Below, in pieces: positions 7,736 through 15,609 of a DNA stretch of 19,735 bases (its first letter is position 1; each line of letters begins with the position of its first letter). The notes below the pieces were generated by a model that was not told the DNA's origin, made no database searches, and was given only the letters and a program-made list of their open reading frames with translations. Origin of the DNA: DSAR01 sp034437315 (GTDB lineage Bacteria > Chloroflexota > Anaerolineae > B4-G1); contig DAOTUC010000311.1 of assembly GCA_034437315.1 (NCBI GenBank), positions 1 to 19,735 of the forward strand. Reading direction: 5' to 3'. The translations under genes and the position numbers were made by a program.

Positions 7736-10003
7736 GTGGCCTGGCAATATATCTTGTGTATCGTCGCGATGGCATGTGGAATTGTGATCCTGGCGGCGCT
7801 CCTATTCTTTGCCTGGCGCCACCGGGAGGCCCAAGCGGCGCAGGGATTGATTTGGTTGATGTGCTCGACGGCTGGTTGGGCATTGACCGAGGTGCTGTTA
7901 GCATTAAGCCCCGGCCCGGCGGGCACACTTTTTTGGTCCAAGGTGGGATATATTTTCATCAGCAGTTCGCCCGTGGCGTTGCTGACGTTTGCCTTGCAGT
8001 ACGTCGGATATGGGCGGAAGCTGAATGCCCGCCGCCTGACAGGGTTGCTGGTGATTCCCTCCCTGACCTTGGCCCTGGTATGGACGACTGAGGCGCACGG
8101 GCTGCTCTGGCGAGACTATACTTTCTTCCGCCGCGAACCCTTCTTGTTGATGGATGTGACCGCCTATGGCGGCTGGTTCTGGGTCTATGTATCGTATGGG
8201 TATCTGCTGGCGGTGAGCAGCGCTTTCCTGTTGATCCGGCAGGCCATCCGTTCCTTTCGTCTATACCGGCGACAATCCATCACGCTGGTGTTGGGAGTGG
8301 TGATCTCTTTAATTCCCAACGTGCTCTACATCCTTCGCTTGATCCCATTACCGGGGATTGACGTGAGCCCTATCGGCTTTATGTTGGGCGGATTGCTGTT
8401 TGCCCAGAGCGTGTTCCGGTATCGACTCTTGGATCTGGCGCCCATCGCCCGCGATACGCTGGTGGACAATATGGACGATGGCATGTTCGTGCTGGATCGG
8501 CAGAACCGCATCGTTGACCTCAATCCGGTGATAGAAGACGTATTGGGCATACAGGCCAATCGCCTGATCGGTGCGCCCGCGGCCCAGGTGTTGAGCCCCT
8601 GGCAAGATTTACTGGACCGTTTCTACGACGAGATGCGGGTGCAAACTGAGATCGCCGTGGATGGAGATGACGGGCAACGCTATTACGACCTGCGAATCAA
8701 TCCCCTGTTTGATCGGCGCGGAGCACTGCGGGGACGTATGGTCGTCCTGCGCGATATCACCGAACGCCGAGAGATAGCGCAGGATTTGGAACAGGCTTTG
8801 CACGAGGCCCGCGAGGCTCGTTTCGCCGCTGAGACCGCCTCGCGCGCCAAGAGCGTGTTTTTGGCCACGATGAGCCACGAGATCCGCACGCCGATGAATG
8901 GCGTGATCGGGATGACCAGCCTGCTCCTGGATACTGAACTGACGCCAGAGCAGCGAGATTTCGTGGAGACGATCCGCGTCAGCGGCGACGCGCTGTTGAT
9001 GCTCATCAACGATATCCTTGATCTCTCCAAAATTGAGGCCGAGCGGGTCGAATTGGAGGAGGAGCCTTTCGATTTGCTCCTGTGCGTGGGTAGCGCCGTT
9101 GACCTCCTAAAGCCCAAAGCAGATGAAAAAGGATTGGCGTTGGATTATCACATCGACGATCAGGCGCCAGAGCGTATATTGGGAGATATGGCGCGCTTGC
9201 GGCAGATCCTGGTCAATCTGGTGGGGAACGGAATCAAATTCACCGAGCACGGCGGCGTCTCTCTTTCGGTGACAGCGCAACCGTTGCCCCAGGAGGCCTC
9301 ATCAACACATCGGGAAATGTGGGAAATTCTTTTTTCGGTCAGGGATACTGGCATTGGTATTCCAGCCAATCGTCTGGATCACATCTTCGAGCCCTTCATC
9401 CAGGTGGATGCCTCCGTCACACGGCAATATGGAGGCACCGGCTTGGGATTAACGATCAGCCAGCGCTTGGCCGAGATGATGGGCGGCAGGATGTGGGTCG
9501 AGAGCGAACTGGGCGCTGGAAGCACGTTCCATTTCACCATCCAGGCAGAGGGCCAGCCGGCCGAGACGCTGGCCCCGCCGGGAGAGGCGGCGCCGGAAGC
9601 TCAGTTCGACGCCCAAATGGCGGCCCGTTTGCCCCTGCGCATCCTGTTGGTCGAGGATAACCCGGTCAATCAGAAACTGGCGTTCCACATGTTAGAGCGC
9701 TTGGGTTACCAGGCCGACCTGGCGGCCCATGGCCTGGAAGCCCTGGACGTGTTGCAGCGGCGGGCATACGACGTGGTCCTGATGGACGTGCAGATGCCGG
9801 AGATGGATGGGTTGGAGGCCACGCGCCGCATCCGCCAGACCGTCGCGCCGGAGGCGCAACCACGCATTATCGCCATGACGGCGAACGCGATGAAGGAAGA
9901 TCGAGAAGCGTGTCTGGAGGCGGGAATGGACGATTACCTCAGCAAGCCGATCAGGGTGGCGGAACTGGTGACGGCTTTGACCGAGGCCTACTCATCCACG
10001 TAG
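7736..10003 (+). CDS. 7TM-PAS hybrid histidine kinase with single REC
   Basis: A 755-residue hybrid kinase. Seven hydrophobic helices (about 5-26, 36-57, 70-90, 102-117, 146-168, 180-200, 210-227) match the HisKA_7TM type of N-terminal sensor region. A PAS domain (about 241-355) follows. HisKA has His381 in MSHEIRTPMNGVIG. The ATPase has LVNLVGNGIKF, DTGIGI and GGTGLGL. One receiver (631-748) has Asp684 in LMDVQMPEMDG. GTG 7736 is preferred: it lies one base after the previous stop, with AAGGGATAAGG nine bases before it. A TTG at 7709 would add nine residues and overlap the previous gene. The ATPase loops lack the insertions seen in the other two kinases, which makes this the clean reference copy. 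It probably shares the Hpt and downstream targets with its neighbours; the input signal is unknown. Confidence 0.92.
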   Translation: MAWQYILCIVAMACGIVILAALLFFAWRHREAQAAQGLIWLMCSTAGWALTEVLLALSPGPAGTLFWSKVGYIFISSSPVALLTFALQYVGYGRKLNARRLTGLLVIPSLTLALVWTTEAHGLLWRDYTFFRREPFLLMDVTAYGGWFWVYVSYGYLLAVSSAFLLIRQAIRSFRLYRRQSITLVLGVVISLIPNVLYILRLIPLPGIDVSPIGFMLGGLLFAQSVFRYRLLDLAPIARDTLVDNMDDGMFVLDRQNRIVDLNPVIEDVLGIQANRLIGAPAAQVLSPWQDLLDRFYDEMRVQTEIAVDGDDGQRYYDLRINPLFDRRGALRGRMVVLRDITERREIAQDLEQALHEAREARFAAETASRAKSVFLATMSHEIRTPMNGVIGMTSLLLDTELTPEQRDFVETIRVSGDALLMLINDILDLSKIEAERVELEEEPFDLLLCVGSAVDLLKPKADEKGLALDYHIDDQAPERILGDMARLRQILVNLVGNGIKFTEHGGVSLSVTAQPLPQEASSTHREMWEILFSVRDTGIGIPANRLDHIFEPFIQVDASVTRQYGGTGLGLTISQRLAEMMGGRMWVESELGAGSTFHFTIQAEGQPAETLAPPGEAAPEAQFDAQMAARLPLRILLVEDNPVNQKLAFHMLERLGYQADLAAHGLEALDVLQRRAYDVVLMDVQMPEMDGLEATRRIRQTVAPEAQPRIIAMTANAMKEDREACLEAGMDDYLSKPIRVAELVTALTEAYSST
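9604..9972 (+). repeat. Duplicated REC module, copy 2
   Basis: This is the partner of 7335-7703. It begins in the linker encoding FDAQMAARLPLRIL and runs to near the end of the receiver. The two C-termini then diverge (LERRDKVV against LTEAYSST). Confidence 0.85.
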
Positions 10004-10046
10004 ACGTTGGGCGGATAGCGCTTTTGAATAGCGCCGGGAGTAGAAT

Positions 10047-11138
10047 ATGACGATAGAACATAGAGATTTGAAATCGCCGGGTCGCATCCTGGTGGTGGAC
10101 GATAATCGAATCAACCGCCTCAAGCTGGCCCGAGGGCTGGATTTGCAGGGGCACACCGTCTCATTGGCCGAGGATGGTCAGCAAGCTATCGAGATGCTGC
10201 GAGAGCAATCCTTCGACCTGATGCTGCTCGACATCGTCATGCCAGAGATGGACGGTTATCAAGTGCTGGCGCACGTCAAGGGGGACGAGGATTTGCGCGA
10301 CATCCCCGTCATCGTGATCTCGGCCGTCGACGAGATGGATAGCATCGTCAAATGCATCGAGATGGGCGCCGAGGACTATCTCCCCAAACCCTTCGACCCG
10401 GTTTTGCTGCGGGCACGGATTGGGGCCAGCCTGGAGAAAAAATGGTTGCGCGACCAAGAACAAGCCTATCTCAAGGAATTACAGATCGAGCGGGAAAAGT
10501 CGGAGCGCTTGCTGCTCAACATCTTGCCCGGGCCAATCGCTGAGCGCCTGAAACAGGGGCAAAACGTCATCGCCGATAGCTTCGCACAGGTCACCGTGCT
10601 GTTTGCTGACATCGTGAATTTTACCCCCCTTTCGGCGCAACTTTCGCCGACCGGACTGGTCTATCTGCTCAATGGACTCTTTTCCACGTTCGACGAACTG
10701 GCCCAGCGACACGGCCTGGAGAAGATCAAGACCATTGGCGACGCCTACATGGTCGTCGGCGGCCTGCCCACCCCCCGGCCGGACCACGTCGAGGCGGTGT
10801 CCGATATGGCGCTCGATATGCAGACATCTATCGAGCAATTCAAGGTGGAAGATACCCGACCGATTCAGATACGGATTGGCTTTCACACCGGGCCGGTCGT
10901 CGCCGGCGTGATCGGGCAACGGAAGTTCAGTTACGACCTGTGGGGAGATACGGTCAATATCGCCAGCCGCATGGCCTCGCACGGCGTGGGGAATCGGATC
11001 CAGGTCACGGCGGCGGTGTATGAAGAATTGCACCAACAGTATACCTTCGAAAAACGCGGCCCCATTCACGTCAAGGGAAAGGGTGAGATGACGACCTACT
11101 TCTTGATTGGGAAGCGGGATGCTGGAGGGTCAAGATGA
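10047..11138 (+). CDS. Response regulator with class III nucleotide cyclase output, predicted adenylate cyclase
   Basis: A 363-residue cytosolic protein: receiver (about 12-128, Asp62 in LLDIVMPEMDG), a helical linker ending ERLLLNILPGPIAERLK, then a class III cyclase domain (about 180-355). The two metal-binding aspartates are Asp188 (LFADIVNFT) and Asp232 (TIGDAYM). Lys228 and Asp297 (YDLWG) occupy the base-selecting positions and match adenylate rather than guanylate cyclases, where Glu and Cys are usual. Asn304 and Arg308 (VNIASRM) supply transition-state residues. All catalytic positions are present on one chain, as expected for a homodimer. Phosphorylation of the receiver would control cAMP synthesis, the only obvious output in the operon. 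The start ATG follows GGGAG by six bases, and the end overlaps the next gene by ATGA. Confidence 0.92.
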   Translation: MTIEHRDLKSPGRILVVDDNRINRLKLARGLDLQGHTVSLAEDGQQAIEMLREQSFDLMLLDIVMPEMDGYQVLAHVKGDEDLRDIPVIVISAVDEMDSIVKCIEMGAEDYLPKPFDPVLLRARIGASLEKKWLRDQEQAYLKELQIEREKSERLLLNILPGPIAERLKQGQNVIADSFAQVTVLFADIVNFTPLSAQLSPTGLVYLLNGLFSTFDELAQRHGLEKIKTIGDAYMVVGGLPTPRPDHVEAVSDMALDMQTSIEQFKVEDTRPIQIRIGFHTGPVVAGVIGQRKFSYDLWGDTVNIASRMASHGVGNRIQVTAAVYEELHQQYTFEKRGPIHVKGKGEMTTYFLIGKRDAGGSR

Positions 11139-13630
11139 ACCTGGCCCGTTGGATTAGATCGCAAATTTTCCGCAAAGTACTTCTGTCGATCCTGGTAGTC
11201 TCATTGCTCCCCCTGATTATCCTGGGCGCGCTCACCTTGCATAGCGCCTGGGATGCGGAGGATTTAGCCGTCAGTTACAGCCGCGATTTTCTGGACGCCC
11301 AGGCAGCCGACCACCTGGAGTTACGGGCGTTGGAGGCAGCTGATCGCCTAGCCGACTTCTTGCGCGAACGTGAGACCGACTTGCGCACATTCGCCCAACT
11401 TCCACGCACCGCCGAAGACTATCTGGCCTTCTACCAGGATCACGTGGGCGAGTTGTGGTTGTTAGAAGAGGGGCGCGAAATTTACCGCATGGCGCCCCTT
11501 TATCGCGAGATGGCCTATATAGACGCCGCCGGTCAGGAGATAATCAAAATTGTGGATGGGTGCCTCGCCGGCCCGGTGGAACGTCGCGACGTCAGCGATC
11601 CGGCCCAGACGCGCTACAAATCCGAGACTTACGTCGCCGAAACGCGCCGGTTGGCCCCAGGCGAGATCTACGTCTCCCACGTCACCGGCTTTTACGTCGA
11701 CCGCGCCCGGTTCGAGGCTGGCGAGCGTTTTGAGGGGGTGCTGCGTTTTGCCATGCCCGTATTTGATGGGGATGATGAGGATGAGGATGATGGGGGAAAC
11801 GTTGAGGGTATCCTCGTGCTGGCCCTGGACAATCGCCACCTGGAGGAATTCACCGCCCACATCGTTCCCACCAATCAGCACTTCGCCGTCGCGCCCGATC
11901 CATCGACCGGCAATTATGCCTCTATCGTCGATCATCAGGCCAGATGCGTTGCTCACCCGATCGATTATCTCCAATGGGGGCTAGGCCGGGACGGTCAGCC
12001 GCTACCCTATGCGGCGCGCTCGGAAGATATTGGCGTGCGCCCGACACGCCTGGACCTGCTGGACTTTGAGGACGAGAACCTGGCCCGCATTCCCGGTTTG
12101 ACCGCCCAGGGACAGGCGGGCTCCATCGAATACCATTGGGCCGGGCGCGATAAGTTCGTCGCTTACGCCCCCATCCCGTACTACGGCGGCGATTACGCGC
12201 CGCCGGCCGGTTTTGGCTGGGTGGCTATCGGCGCCGACGCGACGACGTTTCACGAACCTGCCTCACTGGTCGCAGTCGCTTTCCAGGACAAGTTCCAGGC
12301 GCTTCTCCACAGCGCGTTGGGCATCCTGGTTACGACCGGGGTGGTCATTCTCCTCATCGCCGGCGTGTTGGCCCATCAAATTTCGGGCCCGATCCGGCGA
12401 CTGACCCATGCGGTCGGCCTGGTCGGGGAGGGGAATTTCGAGGCGGCGCACACGACGGCGATGGACATTCACGCCAGCGACGAGCTCGGCGTCCTGGCGG
12501 CAGGCTTCGGCGCGATGATCACCCAATTGCAAGAAACGTTGCTCGGTCTGGAGCAAGAATTGCGCGAGCGCAAGATGGCGGAAGAGGGCCAGCGCCAGGC
12601 GTTGGCCGAGGCCTTACAGGCGACGCACGATCTGCAGAAAAGCGAGGAACGGTATCGCACGCTGTTCGACGGGGTGCCGGTGGGCCTCTACCGGACGACG
12701 TCGACGGGCGAGATCATCGACGTCAATCTGGCGGGGGTAAAGTTGCTCGCCTACCCGGACAGGAAATCGCTGTTGACCGTCAACGCGGTCGATCTGTACG
12801 TCAACGCCGAGGATCGCGCCCGGTGGCGAGACCTGGTGGAGCAGCACGGCATCGTGCCGGAATTCGATGTGCAATTCCGACGTTACGACGGAGAGGTGAT
12901 CTGGGTCAATAATATCTCGCGGGCGATTTTCAAAGGCGGCGAGAGAGAAGGCGAAAATCGGGGCGAGGTCTTGCGCTACGAGGGCAGCCTGGAGGATATC
13001 ACCAAGCGTAAGCAAGTTGAGATGGAGTTAAATCGCCATCGCGAGCGCCTGGAAGAGTTGGTGGATCAGCGCACAGCCGAGTTGAGAAAAGCCGTCGAGG
13101 ATCGCGAGCGGGAGATCGCCGAGCGGAAACAGGCCGAAGGGGCGTTGGATGGTGAAATGGCGAAACGGTTGCCGTTGCGGATATTGTTGGTTGAGGATAA
13201 CCTGGTCAACCAGAAATTGGCGTTGCGCATATTGGGGCGACTGGGCTATCACACCGACCTGGCGGCGAATGGGATCGAGGCGCTGCAAGCCATGGAGCGC
13301 CAGGCGTATGACGTGATATTGATGGATGTGCAGATGCCGGAGATGGACGGCCTGGACGCCACACGCTGCATCCGCCGCGACGTTGCGCCGCAAGCGCAGC
13401 CTCACATCATCGCGATGACGGCCAATGCCATGCAAGAGGATCGAGAGATATGCCTGTTAGCAGGAATGGATGATTATCTCAGCAAACCGATTCGGATATG
13501 GGAACTGGTGGCGGCTTTGAAAAAATGTAGTTCAGCCTCCACATCAGACAAAGTCCCTTGTGTAGAGTCGGCGGAAGGTGGAGATGACGCGATCGAAAGA
13601 CATCCACCAGAAAAGGAGCGAGATCAATGA
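11135..13630 (+). CDS. Cache-HAMP-PAS transmembrane sensor fused to REC, without kinase core
   Basis: An 831-residue protein. TM helix 1 (13-35) and TM helix 2 (about 392-411) flank a 350-residue external region typical of double Cache sensors, with YIDAAGQEIIKI in the first lobe. A HAMP (412-465), a PAS (about 506-632), a coiled coil and a receiver (680-800, Asp731 in LMDVQMPEMDG) follow. The region between the PAS coiled coil and the receiver, where HisKA and HATPase normally sit, is missing. The linker ALDGEMAKRLPLRIL joins directly and matches the linkers before the receivers of the three kinases. It therefore cannot autophosphorylate; its receiver must be charged by a neighbour or by the Hpt. 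An Asp/Glu-rich tract lies in the external domain (about residues 209-219). ATGA overlaps at both ends imply translational coupling. Confidence 0.88.
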   Translation: MNLARWIRSQIFRKVLLSILVVSLLPLIILGALTLHSAWDAEDLAVSYSRDFLDAQAADHLELRALEAADRLADFLRERETDLRTFAQLPRTAEDYLAFYQDHVGELWLLEEGREIYRMAPLYREMAYIDAAGQEIIKIVDGCLAGPVERRDVSDPAQTRYKSETYVAETRRLAPGEIYVSHVTGFYVDRARFEAGERFEGVLRFAMPVFDGDDEDEDDGGNVEGILVLALDNRHLEEFTAHIVPTNQHFAVAPDPSTGNYASIVDHQARCVAHPIDYLQWGLGRDGQPLPYAARSEDIGVRPTRLDLLDFEDENLARIPGLTAQGQAGSIEYHWAGRDKFVAYAPIPYYGGDYAPPAGFGWVAIGADATTFHEPASLVAVAFQDKFQALLHSALGILVTTGVVILLIAGVLAHQISGPIRRLTHAVGLVGEGNFEAAHTTAMDIHASDELGVLAAGFGAMITQLQETLLGLEQELRERKMAEEGQRQALAEALQATHDLQKSEERYRTLFDGVPVGLYRTTSTGEIIDVNLAGVKLLAYPDRKSLLTVNAVDLYVNAEDRARWRDLVEQHGIVPEFDVQFRRYDGEVIWVNNISRAIFKGGEREGENRGEVLRYEGSLEDITKRKQVEMELNRHRERLEELVDQRTAELRKAVEDREREIAERKQAEGALDGEMAKRLPLRILLVEDNLVNQKLALRILGRLGYHTDLAANGIEALQAMERQAYDVILMDVQMPEMDGLDATRCIRRDVAPQAQPHIIAMTANAMQEDREICLLAGMDDYLSKPIRIWELVAALKKCSSASTSDKVPCVESAEGGDDAIERHPPEKERDQ
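11764..11795 (+). repeat. GAT/GAG microrepeat encoding an acidic tract
   Basis: Runs of GATGATGAGGATGAG code for a Gly-Asp-Asp-Glu-Asp-Glu-Asp-Asp stretch in the external sensor domain of the Cache protein. It may bind cations, or it may simply be a slippage-prone surface loop. Confidence 0.5.
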
Positions 13631-14745
13631 ATCGTCAACAAACCGCCTCGCAGGATGGCGCGATTCTGGTAGTCGACGATAACCAGGTCAATCGCAACCT
13701 GCTATCCCACATCCTGACGCGCGAGGGATATGCGGTGCAGGAGGTGCGCGATGGCGCACAGGCGCTGGCGGCAGTGGCGAACGACCCGCCGGCTTTGATT
13801 TTACTCGATATCATGATGCCGGGCATAGACGGTTATGAGGTCTGCCGACAGTTGAAGGCGGACGAGCGCACGCGAGACATCCCCGTCATCTTTATCAGCG
13901 CGCTCGATGCGACAGAGGACAAAGTCAAAGCCTTCGGAACCGGAGGCGTGGACTACATCTCCAAACCATTCCAGACGGCCGAAGTTCGCGCCCGCGTTCA
14001 AGCCCATCTGCGCCTACGGGCGTTGCAAAGAGACCTCAAGCGGGAGATCGCCGAGCGGGACAAGCTAATCGCCGAACTGGACGCTTTCGCTCATACCGTG
14101 GCCCACGATCTCAAGACGCCGCTGACCTCCATCATCGGTTACGCGCAGGTGTTGGAACAAGCGCACGATTCACTGTCGGAGACCCAGTTGCACACCTATC
14201 TGCAAACCATCGCACAGCGGGGGCGGGATATGTCCAACATCATCGACGAGTTGCTCCTGTTAGCCGGGGTGCGCAAGATGGAGCAGGTCAAGATGGAAGC
14301 GCTGGATATGGGAACTATCGTGGCTAAAACTCAGCGTCGTTTGAGCGACATGATCGAGGAATACCAGGCCGAAATTGTATTGCCCGATGCGTGGCCCACC
14401 GCCATCGGCTATGGGCCCTGGATTGAGGAAGTGTGGGCCAACTACATCAGCAACGCCATCAAGTATGGGGGGCGGCCGCCCCTGGTAGAGTTGGGGGCGA
14501 CGGAGGACGCGGAGGGCATGGTGCGCTTCTGGGTGCGCGATAACGGGGCCGGCCTTGCGCCCGACGAGCAGGAGCGTCTGTTCACCCCATTCACCCGTCT
14601 CTCCCAGGCCCAGGTGAGCGCCAAGGGGCACGGCCTGGGCCTTTCCATCGTCCGGCGCATCGTGGAGAAGCTGGGCAAACAAGTGGGCGTCGAGGGAGAT
14701 GTGGGCGCAGGAAGCACCTTTTTCTTCACTCTGCCGGCCGCTTGA
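13627..14745 (+). CDS. REC-HisKA-HATPase sensor kinase (receiver-first)
   Basis: A 372-residue soluble protein. The receiver comes first (about 11-127, Asp61 in LLDIMMPGIDG), then a short coiled coil and HisKA with His160 in AHTVAHDLKTPLTSI, of the phytochrome/NtrY-like HDLKTP type. The ATPase (about 255-372) has the N box WANYISNAIKYGG, DNGAGL and KGHGLGLSIV. The kinase core belongs to a different branch from the three HEIRTP hybrids. The architecture suggests a kinase whose activity is set by phosphorylation of its own receiver, so it may be a downstream step or a feedback arm of the relay. AAAAGGAG is well placed before the ATG, which overlaps the previous stop (ATGA). It is the last gene of the signalling operon. 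Confidence 0.92.
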   Translation: MNRQQTASQDGAILVVDDNQVNRNLLSHILTREGYAVQEVRDGAQALAAVANDPPALILLDIMMPGIDGYEVCRQLKADERTRDIPVIFISALDATEDKVKAFGTGGVDYISKPFQTAEVRARVQAHLRLRALQRDLKREIAERDKLIAELDAFAHTVAHDLKTPLTSIIGYAQVLEQAHDSLSETQLHTYLQTIAQRGRDMSNIIDELLLLAGVRKMEQVKMEALDMGTIVAKTQRRLSDMIEEYQAEIVLPDAWPTAIGYGPWIEEVWANYISNAIKYGGRPPLVELGATEDAEGMVRFWVRDNGAGLAPDEQERLFTPFTRLSQAQVSAKGHGLGLSIVRRIVEKLGKQVGVEGDVGAGSTFFFTLPAA

Positions 14746-14746
14746 T

Positions 14747-14770
14747 CGCACGCACGCACGCACGCGCGCG
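14747..14770. repeat. CGCA tetranucleotide and CG dinucleotide repeat
   Basis: Four tandem CGCA units run directly into CGCGCGCG, starting two bases after the kinase stop and ending nine bases before the -35 of the fur promoter. The alternating purine-pyrimidine tract can adopt Z-DNA and is prone to slippage. It could vary in length between strains. Confidence 0.7.
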
Positions 14771-14778
14771 CCTTTCGC

Positions 14779-14807
14779 TTGCCAAAATGAACAAATTGTG
14801 ATATGAT
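14779..14807 (+). promoter_or_regulatory. Sigma70-like promoter of the fur-feo operon
   Basis: TTGCCA (14779-14784), a 17-base spacer and TATGAT (14802-14807) give a good sigma70-type promoter. The start site would be near 14814, at the edge of the Fur box. Confidence 0.7.
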
Positions 14808-14815
14808 TCTGAAAA

Positions 14816-14830
14816 TGAGAATCATTCTCA
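14816..14830. promoter_or_regulatory. Fur box
   Basis: TGAGAAT-C-ATTCTCA is a perfect 7-1-7 inverted repeat, the core form of the Fur operator, in an A/T-rich setting (AAAATGAGAATCATTCTCAA). It begins nine bases after the -10 element and 37 bases before the fur ATG. Bound repressor would block transcription start of fur and the downstream feo genes. Confidence 0.85.
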
Positions 14831-14852
14831 ATAATGATCGGGGAAGGGCAAG

Positions 14853-15332
14853 ATGATTGACAATTTGAAAGAGGCTTTCAGGGCCTCCGGGCGACGATGG
14901 ACGTCTCAACGTCAGGTTGTCCTGGACGTTCTAGAAAGCGCCAGCGAGCACCTGGACGCCGACATGGTCTACACACGGGCGAAAATGCACGATCCCGACA
15001 TCAGCCTGGCGACGATATATCGCACGTTAGCCATTCTCAAGGAGATGGGGCTGGTCGAGGAACACCGCCTGGGAGAGGAGCATTGCCATTACGAGCCGGT
15101 CGGCGATGGGCCGCATTACCACTTTACGTGTGTCGATTGCGGAGAGGTCGTGGAGTTTGACGCTCCCCTGGTGGAACAGATCAAGCAGGAATTCCTCCAG
15201 AAACGAGGGGGGCGTATCAACAGCACACATCTGTATATGAGCGGCTATTGCGCCCGCTGTTGGCGTCGCAGGCAAGAAGAGACAGGAGAAAATGGAGGCA
15301 AAAACAACGATGAATATGAGGACAAGAGTTAA
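14853..15332 (+). CDS. fur: Fur-family metal-dependent repressor
   Basis: A 159-residue Fur-family regulator, close to the usual 140-150 with a short charged C-terminal tail. An N-terminal winged helix has the recognition helix in ISLATIYRTLAIL. The His-rich metal-binding region is EEHCHYE...HYHFTC, and two CxxC pairs (Cys93/Cys96 and Cys133/Cys136) form the structural zinc site. With ferrous iron as co-repressor it would bind the box at 14816-14830 and so control itself. PerR or Zur function cannot be ruled out by sequence alone, but the feoA-feoB genes behind it favour Fur. GGGGAAGGG lies just before the ATG. The coding end overlaps the start of feoA. Confidence 0.9.
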   Translation: MIDNLKEAFRASGRRWTSQRQVVLDVLESASEHLDADMVYTRAKMHDPDISLATIYRTLAILKEMGLVEEHRLGEEHCHYEPVGDGPHYHFTCVDCGEVVEFDAPLVEQIKQEFLQKRGGRINSTHLYMSGYCARCWRRRQEETGENGGKNNDEYEDKS

Positions 15333-15597
15333 ATCGGAGGCGCAGCAAGAGGCAGTGTCCGAAGCGGACAACGGCGTCATCCCCTTGAGCGCATTGCGAC
15401 CCGGCGAGCAGGGGATTGTGGTCGGATTGAATGGCGGGCGTGGGGTATTATCTCGCATGACGTCCCTGGGATTTACGCCGGGAGCGGAGGTCACCGTCGT
15501 GCAGAACTTCGGGCGCGGCCCCCTGATCGCCCGGGTGCGAGAGGCGCGGGTCGCCCTGGGGCGCGGTGAGGCGGGGAAAATACGTGTGCGCAGGTAA
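15292..15597 (+). CDS. feoA: FeoA-family protein
   Basis: A small SH3-like FeoA protein (101 residues from this start). The domain begins at IPLSALRPGEQG and includes SRMTSLGFTPGAEVTVV, the family's hallmark LGFxPG segment. FeoA is a cytosolic partner of the FeoB ferrous iron transporter. The first 25 residues are polar and outside the domain. Start choice is uncertain: ATG 15292 has AGGAG only three bases before it and overlaps fur by 41 bases, while the in-frame ATG 15310 has GGAGG eleven bases before it and would give 95 residues. The gene ends 12 bases before feoB. Confidence 0.88.
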   Translation: MEAKTTMNMRTRVKSEAQQEAVSEADNGVIPLSALRPGEQGIVVGLNGGRGVLSRMTSLGFTPGAEVTVVQNFGRGPLIARVREARVALGRGEAGKIRVRR

Positions 15598-15609
15598 GGT
15601 AAAAAAGCG

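Noticed and set aside
11764..11795. Acidic tract as an EF-hand-like calcium loop
   Set aside because: The spacing of acidic residues and glycine does not match an EF-hand loop; it looks like a simple GAT/GAG microrepeat.
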